Assembly: GCF_004359985.1 (NCBI RefSeq)
Contig: NZ_SMRO01000001.1
Span: forward strand, 2,419,698-2,483,697
Reading direction: 5' to 3'
From: Paraburkholderia flava
GTDB lineage: Bacteria; Pseudomonadota; Gammaproteobacteria; Burkholderiales; Burkholderiaceae
Length of the DNA stretch: 64,000 nt
The notes beneath the pieces were generated by a model. It was not told the origin of the DNA. It did not search any database and saw only the letters and a program-made list of their open reading frames with translations. Numbering within the stretch: position 1 is the first letter of the stretch; each line of letters opens with the position of its first letter. A program made the position numbers and the translations under genes. Positions 38,033 to 47,663 of this stretch are shown here, one piece after another.

Positions 38033-38074
38033 AACCGCCTGCCAACCGAATCGCACATCAGGATGGAGACACAC

Positions 38075-38875
38075 ATGAGTCAGCCGATCGAGCAGTACCG
38101 CATCTTCGCCGTCAAATACGCTTTTCACGATCGTCCCGCGCGCGACAACTTCATCGGCGGCGATCCGCACGATGTGTCGATGCCGCTCGATTACTTCGTC
38201 TGGGCCGTGGTCGGCGAATCGCGCGTGTTTCTCGTCGATAGCGGTTTCGATCAGACAGGTGCGCAGCAGCGGGGCCGCACGATCACGAATCCGGTCGACA
38301 GCGGTTTGCGGCAGATCGGCATTCGCCCCGAAGAAGTCGAGGACGTCATCATCACTCACATGCACTACGATCATGCGGGCAATCGCTCGATGTTCCCGCG
38401 TGCGCGCTATCACGTGCAGGATCGCGAGATGGCGTACTGCACCGGACGCTGCATGTGTCACCACCCGCTCAGTCATCCGTTCGAACCGGAGGACGTGAAG
38501 TCGATGGTAGGACGCGTGTTCGACGGTCGCGTGCAGTTTCACGACGGCGTGTCGCAGCTGGCGCCCGGTCTGAGTCTGCATTGGGTCGGCGGACATACGG
38601 ACGGTCTGCAGGTCGTCCGTGTGCATACCGAACGCGGCTGGGTCGTGCTCGCCTCCGACGCGTCGCATTTCTACGCGAACATGGACGAGGCGCGGCCGTT
38701 TCCGGCGGTCTACAACGTCGGCGACATGCTCGAAGGATTCCGCGCGGTGCATCAGCTCGCCGATTCGCCTGCGCACGTCGTGCCGGGTCATGACCCGCAG
38801 GTTCTGCAGCGCTACGCGGCACATGACCGCGAAACCGAAGGCTGGATCGCGCGTCTCGATGTCGCGCCGCGCTGA
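38075..38875 (+). CDS. MBL-fold hydrolase (AHL-lactonase-like)
   Basis: 266 residues; start at 38075 (MSQPIEQYRIFAVKY) with GGAG nine bases upstream. The dinuclear zinc motif HMHYDHAGN is complete, with later ligands in VGGHTDGLQ, SDASHFYANMD and VPGHDP. Annotated homologues are called N-acyl homoserine lactonases, but the operon context suggests a lactone or ester hydrolase step in catabolism rather than quorum quenching. Cytoplasmic. Confidence 0.82.
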   Translation: MSQPIEQYRIFAVKYAFHDRPARDNFIGGDPHDVSMPLDYFVWAVVGESRVFLVDSGFDQTGAQQRGRTITNPVDSGLRQIGIRPEEVEDVIITHMHYDHAGNRSMFPRARYHVQDREMAYCTGRCMCHHPLSHPFEPEDVKSMVGRVFDGRVQFHDGVSQLAPGLSLHWVGGHTDGLQVVRVHTERGWVVLASDASHFYANMDEARPFPAVYNVGDMLEGFRAVHQLADSPAHVVPGHDPQVLQRYAAHDRETEGWIARLDVAPR

Positions 38876-38888
38876 TCCGGAGCACGCC

Positions 38889-39674
38889 ATGTCACTCGAA
38901 GGAAAAAGCGCGTTGATCACCGGCTCGTCGAGTGGGCTCGGCTTTGCGATGGCCGATGCGCTTGCACAGGCTGGCTGTCGTGTTGTGCTGCATGGGCTCG
39001 AACCTGTGTCCGATGGCACGCGCGCCGCGCAGACGCTGACGCAGCGCTACGGCGTTGACGCGCACTACGTGCAGACCGATCTCGCTGCGCCCGATGGTGC
39101 CGATCGTCTTGTCGAAGCGGCGAGCGCACATGTCGGCTCGGTCGACATCCTGATCAACAACGCGGTGATCCGTCACTTCTCGCCGGTCGAGACGTTGCCG
39201 CTCGCGCAGTGGAACACCGCGCTCGCGGTGAATCTGACGGCTGCGTTCCGCGCAATCCAGTTGACGCTACCCGCGATGCGCGCACGCGGCTGGGGGCGCA
39301 TTTTCAACATGACGTCGGTGTACGGCGCGCGAGGCGTCGCGAATCGCGTCGATTACGTGACGACTAAAACCGCGTTGCTCGGTCTCACGCGCGCGGTTGC
39401 AATCGAGAACGTCGGCACCGGCATCACCTGCAACGCGATCTGCCCCGGCTCCGTATCGACGCCGAACATCGAAGGACGAATCACTGCATTGATGCAGGAA
39501 CGTGGGATGAACCGCGACGACGCAGTGCGCGAATTCCTGCAAGGCAAGCAGCCGACCGGAGAACTCGTCGATGCGGCACACGTCGGCGCGATGGCGGTGT
39601 TTCTGTGCGGCGACGCGGCGAGCCAGATCACCGGCGCGATGATGCCGATCGAAGGAGGCTGGCTTGCAGCGTGA
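38889..39674 (+). CDS. SDR-family dehydrogenase
   Basis: 261 residues, similar in style to 3-hydroxybutyrate dehydrogenases. Cofactor motif ALITGSSSGLGFAMA, NNAVIRHF, catalytic Ser in FNMTSVYGARG and YVTTK (YxxxK), and a C-terminal MMPIEGGWLAA. Oxidises a secondary alcohol, perhaps of the hydroxy-acid released by the hydrolase. Overlaps the next gene by 11 bp. Confidence 0.87.
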   Translation: MSLEGKSALITGSSSGLGFAMADALAQAGCRVVLHGLEPVSDGTRAAQTLTQRYGVDAHYVQTDLAAPDGADRLVEAASAHVGSVDILINNAVIRHFSPVETLPLAQWNTALAVNLTAAFRAIQLTLPAMRARGWGRIFNMTSVYGARGVANRVDYVTTKTALLGLTRAVAIENVGTGITCNAICPGSVSTPNIEGRITALMQERGMNRDDAVREFLQGKQPTGELVDAAHVGAMAVFLCGDAASQITGAMMPIEGGWLAA

Positions 39675-41070
39675 ACCCGACCATGACGTGAATCGCGCGT
39701 CCGGACCGACCGCTGCATTGTCGGCGTTCGTCGCGAACACGCCATCGCAGGCGATACCTGATGCGGTGCGTTATGAAGCGAAACGCGCGCTCGTCAACTA
39801 CTTCGCGGTGGCGCTCGCGGGTTGCGGCGATGTAGACATCGGCAATGCAGTCGACGTTTACAGCGGTTTCAGCAGCAGCGCGACGATCGGACTGATCGGC
39901 CGCACGGAACGAACCGACGTGCTGAACGCAGCCGCATTGAATGCGATGACGGCGAACGTCCACGACTTCGACGACACGCATCTGCCGACGATCATCCATC
40001 CGACCGCACCCGTCGCCGCCGCGCTGTTCGCACTCGCGGAAGATCTGCAGCACAAAGGCACGCCGTTAAGCGGCGAACGTTTCCTGACCGCGTTCGTACT
40101 CGGCGTCGAAGTGGAGTGCCGGATCGGCAACGCGGTGTCTCCAGGACACTATCGACGCGGCTGGCACATCACCTCGACGTGCGGCGTATTCGGCGCTGCC
40201 GCTGCCGCTGCGCACGTGATGTGTCTCGACGCGACACGCATCGGCTGGGCGATGGGGCACGCGTCCGCCCAGGCGGGTGGGCTTGTCGAGACGCTGGGCA
40301 GCATGTCGAAGAGTGTCAGCGTCGGCAATGCCGCGCGTAACGGCGTGGTGTCGGCGCTGCTGGCGGCGCGCGATGTGCGCGGTCCGGCGCACCCGCTCGA
40401 AGGCGAGCGCGGCTTTCTGCGCGTGACGTGCGACGAACCCGATTTCTCCGCGATCACCACGCAGCTTGGACACGACTGGGCATTGCAGTCGAACGCATAC
40501 AAACCATACCCATGCGGCGTCGTGCTGAACCCGGTGATCGACGCGTGCCTCGCTTTGGCCCGCGACGAAGCGCTAAAGCTCGACGAGATCGCACGCGTCG
40601 AACTGACGGGACATCCGTTACTGCGTGCACGCACCGACCGGCCGAATCCGAAAAGCGGACGCGAAGCGCAGGTCAGCGCACAACACGCGGTCGCGGTGGC
40701 GCTTGCAACCGGCCGCGCAGGGCTCGCCGAATTCAGCGATGCGGCAGTAGCCGATCCTGCATTAAGCGCATTCGGCGCACGCGTCGCATTCGTCGACGAC
40801 CCGCAATTCGAAGTGGAGTCCGCACAGGTCGTGCTGCATCTCGTGTCGGGCCGCACGCTCGCGTGCAAGGTCGATGCGGCGCGCGGCAGTCTCGCCGCGC
40901 CGCTCACGGATCACGAACTGGAAGCGAAGCTCGCGACGCTGGCGGCATACGGTGGCTCGACGGTCGATCCGCAGCCGCTGCTCGCGTCGCTGTGGTCACT
41001 GGACGCGGCCGACGACGCATCGACACCGATGCGCGCCGCACAGCCCACGCTCAATCGATATTCAACTTGA
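39664..41070 (+). CDS. MmgE/PrpD-family protein
   Basis: 468 residues, the usual family length. TTG start at 39664 fits because AAGGAGG ends 5 bases before it; a GTG at 39688 is the alternative. Family motifs: YFAVALAGCGDVDIGNAV, NVHDFDDTHLPTIIHPTAPV and AYKPYPCGVVLNPVIDACL. The family includes 2-methylcitrate dehydratase, cis-aconitate decarboxylase and iminodisuccinate epimerase, so a hydratase, decarboxylase or epimerase step on a di- or tricarboxylate is likely. Confidence 0.85.
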   Translation: MQREPDHDVNRASGPTAALSAFVANTPSQAIPDAVRYEAKRALVNYFAVALAGCGDVDIGNAVDVYSGFSSSATIGLIGRTERTDVLNAAALNAMTANVHDFDDTHLPTIIHPTAPVAAALFALAEDLQHKGTPLSGERFLTAFVLGVEVECRIGNAVSPGHYRRGWHITSTCGVFGAAAAAAHVMCLDATRIGWAMGHASAQAGGLVETLGSMSKSVSVGNAARNGVVSALLAARDVRGPAHPLEGERGFLRVTCDEPDFSAITTQLGHDWALQSNAYKPYPCGVVLNPVIDACLALARDEALKLDEIARVELTGHPLLRARTDRPNPKSGREAQVSAQHAVAVALATGRAGLAEFSDAAVADPALSAFGARVAFVDDPQFEVESAQVVLHLVSGRTLACKVDAARGSLAAPLTDHELEAKLATLAAYGGSTVDPQPLLASLWSLDAADDASTPMRAAQPTLNRYST

Positions 41071-41087
41071 ACGAGAAAGGAACCAAC

Positions 41088-41987
41088 ATGGCAGAGCAAA
41101 AATGGATCGGATTTGTCGGCGTCGGCGTGATGGGCCGGCCGATGGCACATCGCCTGATCGCCGCGGGTCATTCGCTGATCGTCTACGACCGCGATGCGGC
41201 CGCTGTCGAAGCATTGAAGGCAGAAGGCGCACGCGTCGCTTCGAACGTACGTGAAGTCGCGGACACCGCACGGATCGCATTCACAAGCCTGCCGACGCCC
41301 GCGATTTTCCGCGACGTCGCACTCGGCGAAGGCGGCCTTTCGGGCGGCAGCGCATTGAAAGTGCTGGTCGATCTGTCGACGGTCGGTTCGCGGATGGAAC
41401 AGGAAGTCGCGAAGGGACTGCTCGAAAAAGGCATCGACACGGTCGACGCACCGGTGAGCGGCGGCGCAGCCGGCGCGCAGAAGGGCACGCTCGCGATCAT
41501 GGCTGCGGGCAAGCGCGAAGCGGTCGACGAAGTGCGTCCGCTGTTCGAAGTGCTCGGCAAGCTGTTCGTCGTCGGCGAGCAGCCGGGGCAGGCGCAACTG
41601 TTGAAGCTGTTGAACAACATGCTGTCGTCGACGGCGCTTGCGATCACGTCGGAAGCGTTTGTCGCGGGCGTGAAGGGCGGGCTCGATCCGGACGTGATGA
41701 TGGAAGTCATCAACGCGGGCAGCGGCAAGAACGGCGCGACGCTCGACAAGTTTCCGAAGCACGTGCTGCCGCGCACATTCGATTTCGGTTTTCCGATCGC
41801 GAGCGTGTGCAAGGACATCGGGCTTGCTGTCGATGAATGCCAGGCGCTCGGTGTGCCGATGTGGCTTGGCAACACCGCGCGGCAGATGTGGAACGTCGCT
41901 GCCGCGCAGGGCGGTCGTACGCGCGACATGACGGAGCTGGTGCGCTACGTCGAGCAGTGGTCGTCCGGCGATGCGCCTGCGGACTGA
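41088..41987 (+). CDS. beta-Hydroxyacid dehydrogenase (HIBADH family), first copy
   Basis: 299 residues. Rossmann motif VGVGVMGRPMAHRL with Asp of VYDRD favouring NAD. Substrate signature DAPVSGGAAGAQKGTLAIM and catalytic Lys in QLLKLLNNML. The family covers tartronate semialdehyde reductase, 3-hydroxyisobutyrate and L-threonate dehydrogenases. One of three paralogues in this cluster; the three differ too much to be recent duplicates, so each likely has its own substrate or direction. Confidence 0.88.
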   Translation: MAEQKWIGFVGVGVMGRPMAHRLIAAGHSLIVYDRDAAAVEALKAEGARVASNVREVADTARIAFTSLPTPAIFRDVALGEGGLSGGSALKVLVDLSTVGSRMEQEVAKGLLEKGIDTVDAPVSGGAAGAQKGTLAIMAAGKREAVDEVRPLFEVLGKLFVVGEQPGQAQLLKLLNNMLSSTALAITSEAFVAGVKGGLDPDVMMEVINAGSGKNGATLDKFPKHVLPRTFDFGFPIASVCKDIGLAVDECQALGVPMWLGNTARQMWNVAAAQGGRTRDMTELVRYVEQWSSGDAPAD

Positions 41988-42048
41988 TCTGCAATTGAGA
42001 TACCCTTGATCGGTCCATTCCGGACCATCCAACTGGAGACCTGATCCC

Positions 42049-42375
42049 ATGATCGTCGAAATGCGAATCTACCATTGCGCGCCCACCCGTCTGCCGGCGT
42101 TGCTCGACCGTTTCTCGAACATCACGCTCGCCTTCTTCGATAAATACGGCATCAAGCAGATCGGCTTCTGGACGACACTCGCCGGCCCGAGCAATCACTC
42201 GCTGACCTACCTGCTGCAATGGGAAAGCCTCGCCGAGCGCGAGCAGAAGTGGAACGCATTCCAGGCCGACGCGGACTGGATCGCGAAGCGCGCGGCGACC
42301 GAGGCCGAACGGCCGATCGTCGAGCGGATCGAAAACCAGCTGCTGACGCCGACCGCGTTTTCAGCGCTGCGCTAA
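42049..42375 (+). CDS. NIPSNAP-family small protein
   Basis: 108 residues of dimeric alpha-beta barrel type. MIVEMRIYHCAPTRLPALLDRF and the FWTTLAGPSNHSLTYLLQWESLAEREQKWNAF block are typical of NIPSNAP proteins. GGAG precedes the ATG. In catabolic operons such proteins sometimes act as small isomerases or monooxygenase-like accessory enzymes; the role here is unknown. Confidence 0.8.
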   Translation: MIVEMRIYHCAPTRLPALLDRFSNITLAFFDKYGIKQIGFWTTLAGPSNHSLTYLLQWESLAEREQKWNAFQADADWIAKRAATEAERPIVERIENQLLTPTAFSALR

Positions 42376-42397
42376 CCGCGCGACTCACGAGGAGAGC

Positions 42398-43297
42398 ATG
42401 CAGATGGTTCGACCACTTCGACCGCAGCGCATCGGCTTTATCGGCCTGGGCATGATGGGCACGCCGATGGTGCTGTGTCTCGCGAAGGCAGGCTTCGACG
42501 TGTTCGTCGCCGATACCGACGAAGCACGCGTCGCCGCTTTGAGCGTTGGCGAGCGGGTCCAACCGCTGCATGCGGATGACGCAGCATCGCTCGACGTATT
42601 GATCACGATGCTGCCGAATTCGGCGATCGTCGAGCATGTGCTGCTCGGCGAAGGCGATAGTTGGAGCACGCGCCTTCAGCGCGGCGCAACGGTCATCGAC
42701 ATGAGTTCGTCGGAACCGGCGCGTTCGCGTGCACTCGGCGCGACGCTCGGCGACGCGGGCCTCGATTATCTCGACGCGCCGGTGTCAGGCGGCGTGAAGA
42801 AAGCCACCGACGGCTCGCTCGCGATTCTCGTCGGCGGCGAGGCGGCGGTACTCGAACGCGTGCGTCCGGTGCTCGATGCGATGGGCAAGAGCGTGCTGCA
42901 CATCGGCGCAGCAGGTGCGGGCCATGCGGCGAAAGCGCTGAACAACTACGTATCGGCTGCTGGACTCGTCGCGACCGTCGAAGCGTTGCAGGTGGCTCGT
43001 CGCTTCGGCATCGACCCGGCAACGATGACCGACGTACTCAACGCATCGACGGGGCGCAGCAACACGTCGGAGAACAAGGTGCGTCAGTTCATGCTGAGCG
43101 GCACGTTCGCGTCGGGCTTCGCGCTGCAACTGATGAACAAGGATCTGAAGATCGCGCGTGCGCTGGCCGAATCGCTCGACTACCCGATGGAACTCGGCGA
43201 AACCTGCACGGCGATGTGGGATCGCGCCGCACAGCATTCGACACCCACGACCGATCACACCGAAATGTACCGGCTACTTTCCGGAGAGGCGTCATGA
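42398..43297 (+). CDS. beta-Hydroxyacid dehydrogenase (HIBADH family), second copy
   Basis: 299 residues; GAGGAG precedes ATG at 42398 (a second ATG 6 bases on is possible). IGLGMMGTPMVLCL cofactor motif, DAPVSGGVKKATDGSLAILV substrate signature and catalytic Lys in HAAKALNNYVSA. Its stop overlaps the ALDH start (ATGA), so dehydrogenase and aldehyde dehydrogenase are made together and may act in sequence: alcohol to aldehyde to acid. Confidence 0.88.
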   Translation: MQMVRPLRPQRIGFIGLGMMGTPMVLCLAKAGFDVFVADTDEARVAALSVGERVQPLHADDAASLDVLITMLPNSAIVEHVLLGEGDSWSTRLQRGATVIDMSSSEPARSRALGATLGDAGLDYLDAPVSGGVKKATDGSLAILVGGEAAVLERVRPVLDAMGKSVLHIGAAGAGHAAKALNNYVSAAGLVATVEALQVARRFGIDPATMTDVLNASTGRSNTSENKVRQFMLSGTFASGFALQLMNKDLKIARALAESLDYPMELGETCTAMWDRAAQHSTPTTDHTEMYRLLSGEAS

Positions 43298-44748
43298 CGC
43301 AAGTGAACCCGGCGCTGCTGGCGCATGCGGCGCAGTGCTACATCGATGGGCAATGGGTCGAACCGGCCGCACCACGCTGGTTAGACATGGTGGACCCGGC
43401 GACCGAGGCACCGATCGGCCGGCTCGCGCTCGGCAACGAAGCGGATGTCGATCGCGCGGTGACCGCTGCGCGGCGCGCGTTTCCTGCTTACGCGGAATGG
43501 AGCGTCGCGGACCGCATCGCGTTGCTGAAGCGCATCGTCGCGCTGTACGAAGCACGTGTGGATGCATTCGCCGATGCGATGCGCGTCGAGATGGGCGCAC
43601 CGGCCGCGTTCGCGAGGACCGGTCAGGCCGCACGCGGACCGGCGCATCTGAATGCGTTGATCGACGTGCTCGAACGTTTCGCCTTTGACACGCAGCAGGG
43701 CACGACGCGACTGCGTCAGGAGCCGGTCGGCGTGTGCGGCTTGATCACGCCGTGGAACTGGCCGATCAACCAGATCGTCGTGAAGATTGCGCCGGCACTC
43801 GCGGCCGGCTGCACGATGGTGCTCAAACCAAGCGAGTATTCGCCGCTGTCCGCGCTGCTGTTCGCCGAAGTGCTCGACGAAGCAGGCGTGCCGCCCGGCG
43901 TGTTCAATCTCGTGAACGGCGATGGCCCTGGAGTAGGTGCGGCGATTGCCGCGCATCCGGGCATCGACATGGTGTCGTTCACCGGCTCGACGCGCGCCGG
44001 CATTCTGGTCGCGAAGCTCGCAGCGGAAACGGTCAAGCGCGTCGCGCAGGAACTCGGCGGCAAGTCCGCGAACATTCTGCTCGACGACGTCGATCTCGAA
44101 CACGCAGTGACGCGCGGCGTCGCCGGATGCTTCACGAACTCGGGCCAGTCGTGCTCGATTCCGACGCGCATGCTCGTGCCGCGTCATCTGATGAACGACG
44201 CCGCGCAGATCGCAAAGCGCGCGGCCGAAACGTACCGCACCGGCGCACCGGACGATGCTTCGACGCAACTCGGACCGCTCGTCAACGGCAATCAGTTCGA
44301 GCGCGTGCAGGCGCTGATTCACAAGGGTATCGACGAAGGTGCGCGGCTCGTCACGGGCGGCCCAGGTCGTCCGGAAGGCCTCACGCGCGGCTGGTACGTG
44401 CGACCGACGGTGTTCGCCGACGTGACGCCGGACATGACCATCGCGCGCGAGGAAATCTTCGGGCCGGTGCTGTCGATGATGCCGTACGACACCGAGGAAC
44501 AAGCGATCGAGATCGCCAACGGCACCGACTACGGTCTCGCCGCATACGTGCAGTCGGCGGATATCGAACGCGCACGGCGCGTCGCGCGGCAACTGCGCGC
44601 GGGTGGCGTGCATCTGAATTACCCGGCGGCGGATTTTCATGCGCCGTTCGGCGGCTACAAGCGCTCGGGCAACGGCCGCGAGTGGGGCGAAGCGGGACTG
44701 CGCGAGTATCTGGAGAACAAGTCGATCGTCGGTTACGGCAACGATTGA
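43294..44748 (+). CDS. NAD(P)-dependent aldehyde dehydrogenase
   Basis: 484 residues, complete ALDH fold. PWNWPINQI and KPSEYSPLSALLFAEV bind cofactor, FTGSTRAGI is the Rossmann turn, the general-base Glu lies in QELGGKSANI and the catalytic Cys in NSGQSCSIPTRM. C-terminal FGGYKRSGNGREWGEAGLREYLE is standard. Oxidises the aldehyde formed by the cluster's dehydrogenases. Confidence 0.92.
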   Translation: MTQVNPALLAHAAQCYIDGQWVEPAAPRWLDMVDPATEAPIGRLALGNEADVDRAVTAARRAFPAYAEWSVADRIALLKRIVALYEARVDAFADAMRVEMGAPAAFARTGQAARGPAHLNALIDVLERFAFDTQQGTTRLRQEPVGVCGLITPWNWPINQIVVKIAPALAAGCTMVLKPSEYSPLSALLFAEVLDEAGVPPGVFNLVNGDGPGVGAAIAAHPGIDMVSFTGSTRAGILVAKLAAETVKRVAQELGGKSANILLDDVDLEHAVTRGVAGCFTNSGQSCSIPTRMLVPRHLMNDAAQIAKRAAETYRTGAPDDASTQLGPLVNGNQFERVQALIHKGIDEGARLVTGGPGRPEGLTRGWYVRPTVFADVTPDMTIAREEIFGPVLSMMPYDTEEQAIEIANGTDYGLAAYVQSADIERARRVARQLRAGGVHLNYPAADFHAPFGGYKRSGNGREWGEAGLREYLENKSIVGYGND

Positions 44749-44787
44749 TTGGGTGCGCGGCTGGGTCGCAAAAAATTTTGCGCTTTT

Positions 44788-44804
44788 CGATTGTCCGACA
44801 ATCG
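44788..44804. promoter_or_regulatory. perfect GntR-type palindromic operator, mid-cluster
   Basis: CGATTGT-CCG-ACAATCG is a perfect 7-bp inverted repeat whose core TTGTCCGACAA fits TNGTNNNACNA exactly. It lies 78 bp upstream of the next gene, marking an internal promoter for the second half of the cluster. The 17-bp palindrome is the best version of the sites at 36543 and 48948. Confidence 0.68.
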
Positions 44805-44881
44805 GGCGCGCAGACAGTGGGTGAGGCATCGCACCGCATCGCGACGCGATGATCGCAGAACGAACGATGGAGATCGATCAG

Positions 44882-45280
44882 ATGGAAGACAACGAACGTT
44901 TCGAACGCGGCTTCGAAAACCGCAAGGAAGTGCTGGGCGACGCACACGTCGAGAAATCGTGGGCGAATGCCGACGATTTCAACCGGCCGATGCAGAAGTT
45001 CGTCACCGAGAGCTGCTGGGGCGATATCTGGGGCGACCGCACGCTGTCGTTCAAGACACGCAGCATGCTGAACCTCGGGATGCTGACCGCGATGAGCCAG
45101 CACCATGAACTCGCGGTGCACGTGAAGGGCGCGCTGCGTAATGGTGTGACGCGTGACGAGATTCGCGCGGTGTTGATGCAGGCGGGGGTGTATTGCGGTG
45201 CGCCGCTGGCGCTTGCGGCGTTTCGCGTCGCGACGGAGGCGATCAAGGCATATGAAGCTGAGGTGGGTTCGGTGGGCTAG
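44882..45280 (+). CDS. 4-Carboxymuconolactone decarboxylase-like protein
   Basis: 132 residues. The ATG at 44882 has GGAG eight bases upstream; earlier in-frame ATGs at 44849 and 44867 lack a ribosome site. Sequence follows PcaC-like proteins: RFERGFENRKEVLGDAHVEKS, then SMLNLGMLTAMSQHHELAVHVKGAL and GVTRDEIRAVLMQAGVYCGAPLALAAF. PcaC itself decarboxylates 4-carboxymuconolactone, but no other protocatechuate gene is present, so the substrate is open. Confidence 0.82.
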   Translation: MEDNERFERGFENRKEVLGDAHVEKSWANADDFNRPMQKFVTESCWGDIWGDRTLSFKTRSMLNLGMLTAMSQHHELAVHVKGALRNGVTRDEIRAVLMQAGVYCGAPLALAAFRVATEAIKAYEAEVGSVG

Positions 45281-45313
45281 GAAGACGTAGATATAAACCG
45301 CGCAGGCGGGCCA

Positions 45314-45336
45314 CGCGCCGCAACTATAGCGGCGCG
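45314..45336 (+). other. intra-operon hairpin before second MFS gene
   Basis: CGCGCCGC / GCGGCGCG, a perfect 8-bp stem with a 7-base loop and no T-run, 33 bp after the CMD stop and 24 bp before the MFS start. Probably sets relative mRNA levels. Confidence 0.35.
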
Positions 45337-45360
45337 GGATAGATACTTGGAGACAGAAAC

Positions 45361-46707
45361 ATGAAGGCACTGACGGCAAGCGAAATAACCCAAAGCGACG
45401 CAGAAAGATCGATCGACGAGAAACGACGCAGCGCAATCAAAGGCGCGTTCTTTTCCGAATTCATCGACATGTTCGACATTTACCTGCCGGTGGTCGTGCT
45501 GTCGCCGGTGCTGTTTTTCTTCCAGCCGCCACATCTCACAGGCGGCGTGCAGGCGATTCTCGCGTCGCTGGTGTTCATCACGACGCTGCTCGGCCGACCG
45601 GTCGGCGCGCTGCTGTTCGGGATGGTCGCGGACAAGGTCGGGCGGCGTAAGGCATCGATCTATTCGGTGAGCGGCTTCGGTGTCGTCACGTTGCTGATCG
45701 CGCTGCTGCCAGGCTACGAAAGCATCGGCATCCTGTCGTACTGGCTGCTCGTGCTGCTGCGTTTCGTCGACGGGATTTTTCTAGGCGGCGGTTATACGGG
45801 CGCGATGCCGCTCGCGATCGAGTATTCGAAGAAGTCGCAGCGCGGCTTTGTCGGCGGCTTCATCATCGCGGGCTTTCCGGCTGCGTACGTGACGATCAAT
45901 CTCGTCGCGATGCTGATGTTCGTCATCACGCCGCTGAACGGCCCGCATTCGCCGTACGTGCAGTGGGGCTGGCGCGTGCCGTTCGTGCTCGGCGCGGTGC
46001 TCGCGGGTTTTCTGGCGTTTTACTACATCCACAAGGTCGCGGAATCCGAAGTGTGGCAGAGCGAAGCGGGCGATAAACCCGCCGTCGAAAAACTCCCGCT
46101 GTCCGATCTGCTGCGCGGCAAGAGCGCGCGCAACCTGGTGCAGGTGCTGCTGCTGATGACGGGCTTCTGGCTCACGCAGAACATCATCACGATCTTTCTG
46201 CCGACGGGCCTGTTGCTGCATACGCTGCATCTGACCGGCTTCGAGATGACGCTGACATTGATGATCACGTACTTCGTGCTGTTTTTCAGCTATATCGCGT
46301 CGGGGTTGATCGGTCAGCGGATCGGCCGACGCACGTTCTTCGTGATCGTCGGCCCGCTGATCGCGACGGTCGGTGCGGCGCTGATGTACGTGCTGTCCAC
46401 CGCCGATAACCTCGGCTTGCCCGCGATCATCGCGCTCGTCTGCGTGCTCGCGGTGCTGGTCACGTCGCCGTGGGGCGTGATCGTCACGTACATCAACGAG
46501 CGCTTCGTTACCGACGTGCGCGCAACCGGCTTCGGCGTCGGTTTCAGCCTGTCCGTGATCATCCCTTCGTTCTACGCGTTCTACATGAACTGGCTCGGCG
46601 CGCTGATGCCGTTGCGCGTGACGCCGGTCGTGCTGCTGTGTATCGGCGGATTGATCGGCATGATCGGCGCGTTGATGGGACCGGAAACGAAGGACGTCGA
46701 TTTCTGA
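45361..46707 (+). CDS. MFS metabolite:H+ symporter
   Basis: 448 residues, 12 helices. GAFFSEFIDMFDIYLPVVVLSPV at TM1 and LLFGMVADKVGRRKASIYS (motif A) place it in the metabolite:H+ symporter group near KgtP/ShiA-like carriers. GGAGACAG precedes the ATG. It differs from the MFS gene that opens the cluster, so the cluster has two uptake routes or one uptake and one export carrier. Confidence 0.87.
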   Translation: MKALTASEITQSDAERSIDEKRRSAIKGAFFSEFIDMFDIYLPVVVLSPVLFFFQPPHLTGGVQAILASLVFITTLLGRPVGALLFGMVADKVGRRKASIYSVSGFGVVTLLIALLPGYESIGILSYWLLVLLRFVDGIFLGGGYTGAMPLAIEYSKKSQRGFVGGFIIAGFPAAYVTINLVAMLMFVITPLNGPHSPYVQWGWRVPFVLGAVLAGFLAFYYIHKVAESEVWQSEAGDKPAVEKLPLSDLLRGKSARNLVQVLLLMTGFWLTQNIITIFLPTGLLLHTLHLTGFEMTLTLMITYFVLFFSYIASGLIGQRIGRRTFFVIVGPLIATVGAALMYVLSTADNLGLPAIIALVCVLAVLVTSPWGVIVTYINERFVTDVRATGFGVGFSLSVIIPSFYAFYMNWLGALMPLRVTPVVLLCIGGLIGMIGALMGPETKDVDF

Positions 46708-46738
46708 TTTGAATTTGAGTGATGCAACAGGGAACACC

Positions 46739-47638
46739 ATGAACAGGGAACGCATTGGTTTTATCGGCCTCGGCAACATGGGCGGCCGGATGACGAAACG
46801 GCTCGTCGATGCTGGGCTCGACGTACTCGGCTACGACGCGACGGCGGGACGCGCGGAAGCAGCCGGTGCGCGGGCGGCTGCATCGATCGAGGAGGTGGTC
46901 GCCTTCGCCGACGTGATCCTGCTGTCGCTGCCGGACAGCAAGGTCGTCGAGGCGGTGATCGAAGGTAACGGCGGCGTGCTTGCACATGCACGTCGCGGAC
47001 AGACCGTCGTCGATCTGAGCACGGCTGCCGCGAGTTCGACGATCCGGTTGCACGCGCGGATGCGGGAAGCGGGCGTGCAGTACATCGACGCCGGCATCTC
47101 GGGCGGCGCGGCAGCGGCGGAGAAGGGCACGCTGACGCTGATGGTCGGCGGCGACGCGGCCGCGATCGATGCGATCGACTGGGCCTTCAAGCCGATCGCA
47201 TCGAAGGTCGTGACGATGGGCGAGAGCGGCGCGGGTCACACGACCAAGCTGCTGAACAACTTCCTGAACGCGGTGAGTCTCGCCGCGACCGCGGAAGTGA
47301 TGGTCGCCGGCAAGCAGGCCGGCCTCGATCTGCACAAACTGCTCGACGTGCTGAACAGCAGCAGCGGCGTGAACTTCGCGACATTGAACCGCTTTCCGAA
47401 GATCGTCGACGGCGATTATCTGGAAGGCGGCCTGACGAGCAAGCTGATGACGAAGGACGTCGTGCTGTACATCGATCGCGTTCGCGAACTCGGCGTCGCA
47501 TCGCTGAATTCGGCGGGACCGCTCGCGAGCTTCGGGCTCGCGACGGCGCTTGGCTACGGCGATGTGATCAGCAACCGGGTCGTCGATGCGATCGGCGATG
47601 CGTCGGGCGGCGTGCGGCTTCACTCATCCACTCATTGA
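46739..47638 (+). CDS. beta-Hydroxyacid dehydrogenase (HIBADH family), third copy
   Basis: 299 residues from ATG at 46739 (CAGGGA upstream). IGLGNMGGRMTKRL with GYDAT favouring NAD, substrate signature DAGISGGAAAAEKGTLTLMV and catalytic Lys in GHTTKLLNNFLNA. The signature has Gly-Ile in place of the more common Pro-Val of the other two copies, which points to a different substrate. Confidence 0.88.
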   Translation: MNRERIGFIGLGNMGGRMTKRLVDAGLDVLGYDATAGRAEAAGARAAASIEEVVAFADVILLSLPDSKVVEAVIEGNGGVLAHARRGQTVVDLSTAAASSTIRLHARMREAGVQYIDAGISGGAAAAEKGTLTLMVGGDAAAIDAIDWAFKPIASKVVTMGESGAGHTTKLLNNFLNAVSLAATAEVMVAGKQAGLDLHKLLDVLNSSSGVNFATLNRFPKIVDGDYLEGGLTSKLMTKDVVLYIDRVRELGVASLNSAGPLASFGLATALGYGDVISNRVVDAIGDASGGVRLHSSTH

Positions 47639-47663
47639 TCCAGTCATTGAAAAGGAGCAGGAC

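Noticed and set aside
38075..38875. Quorum-quenching role for the AHL-lactonase-like protein
   Set aside because: The zinc motif supports only a general MBL hydrolase; no quorum-sensing genes are near and the gene sits inside a catabolic operon.
44882..45280. Protocatechuate pathway assignment from the PcaC-like gene
   Set aside because: No pcaGHBDIJ genes accompany it; CMD-like proteins occur in many unrelated pathways.
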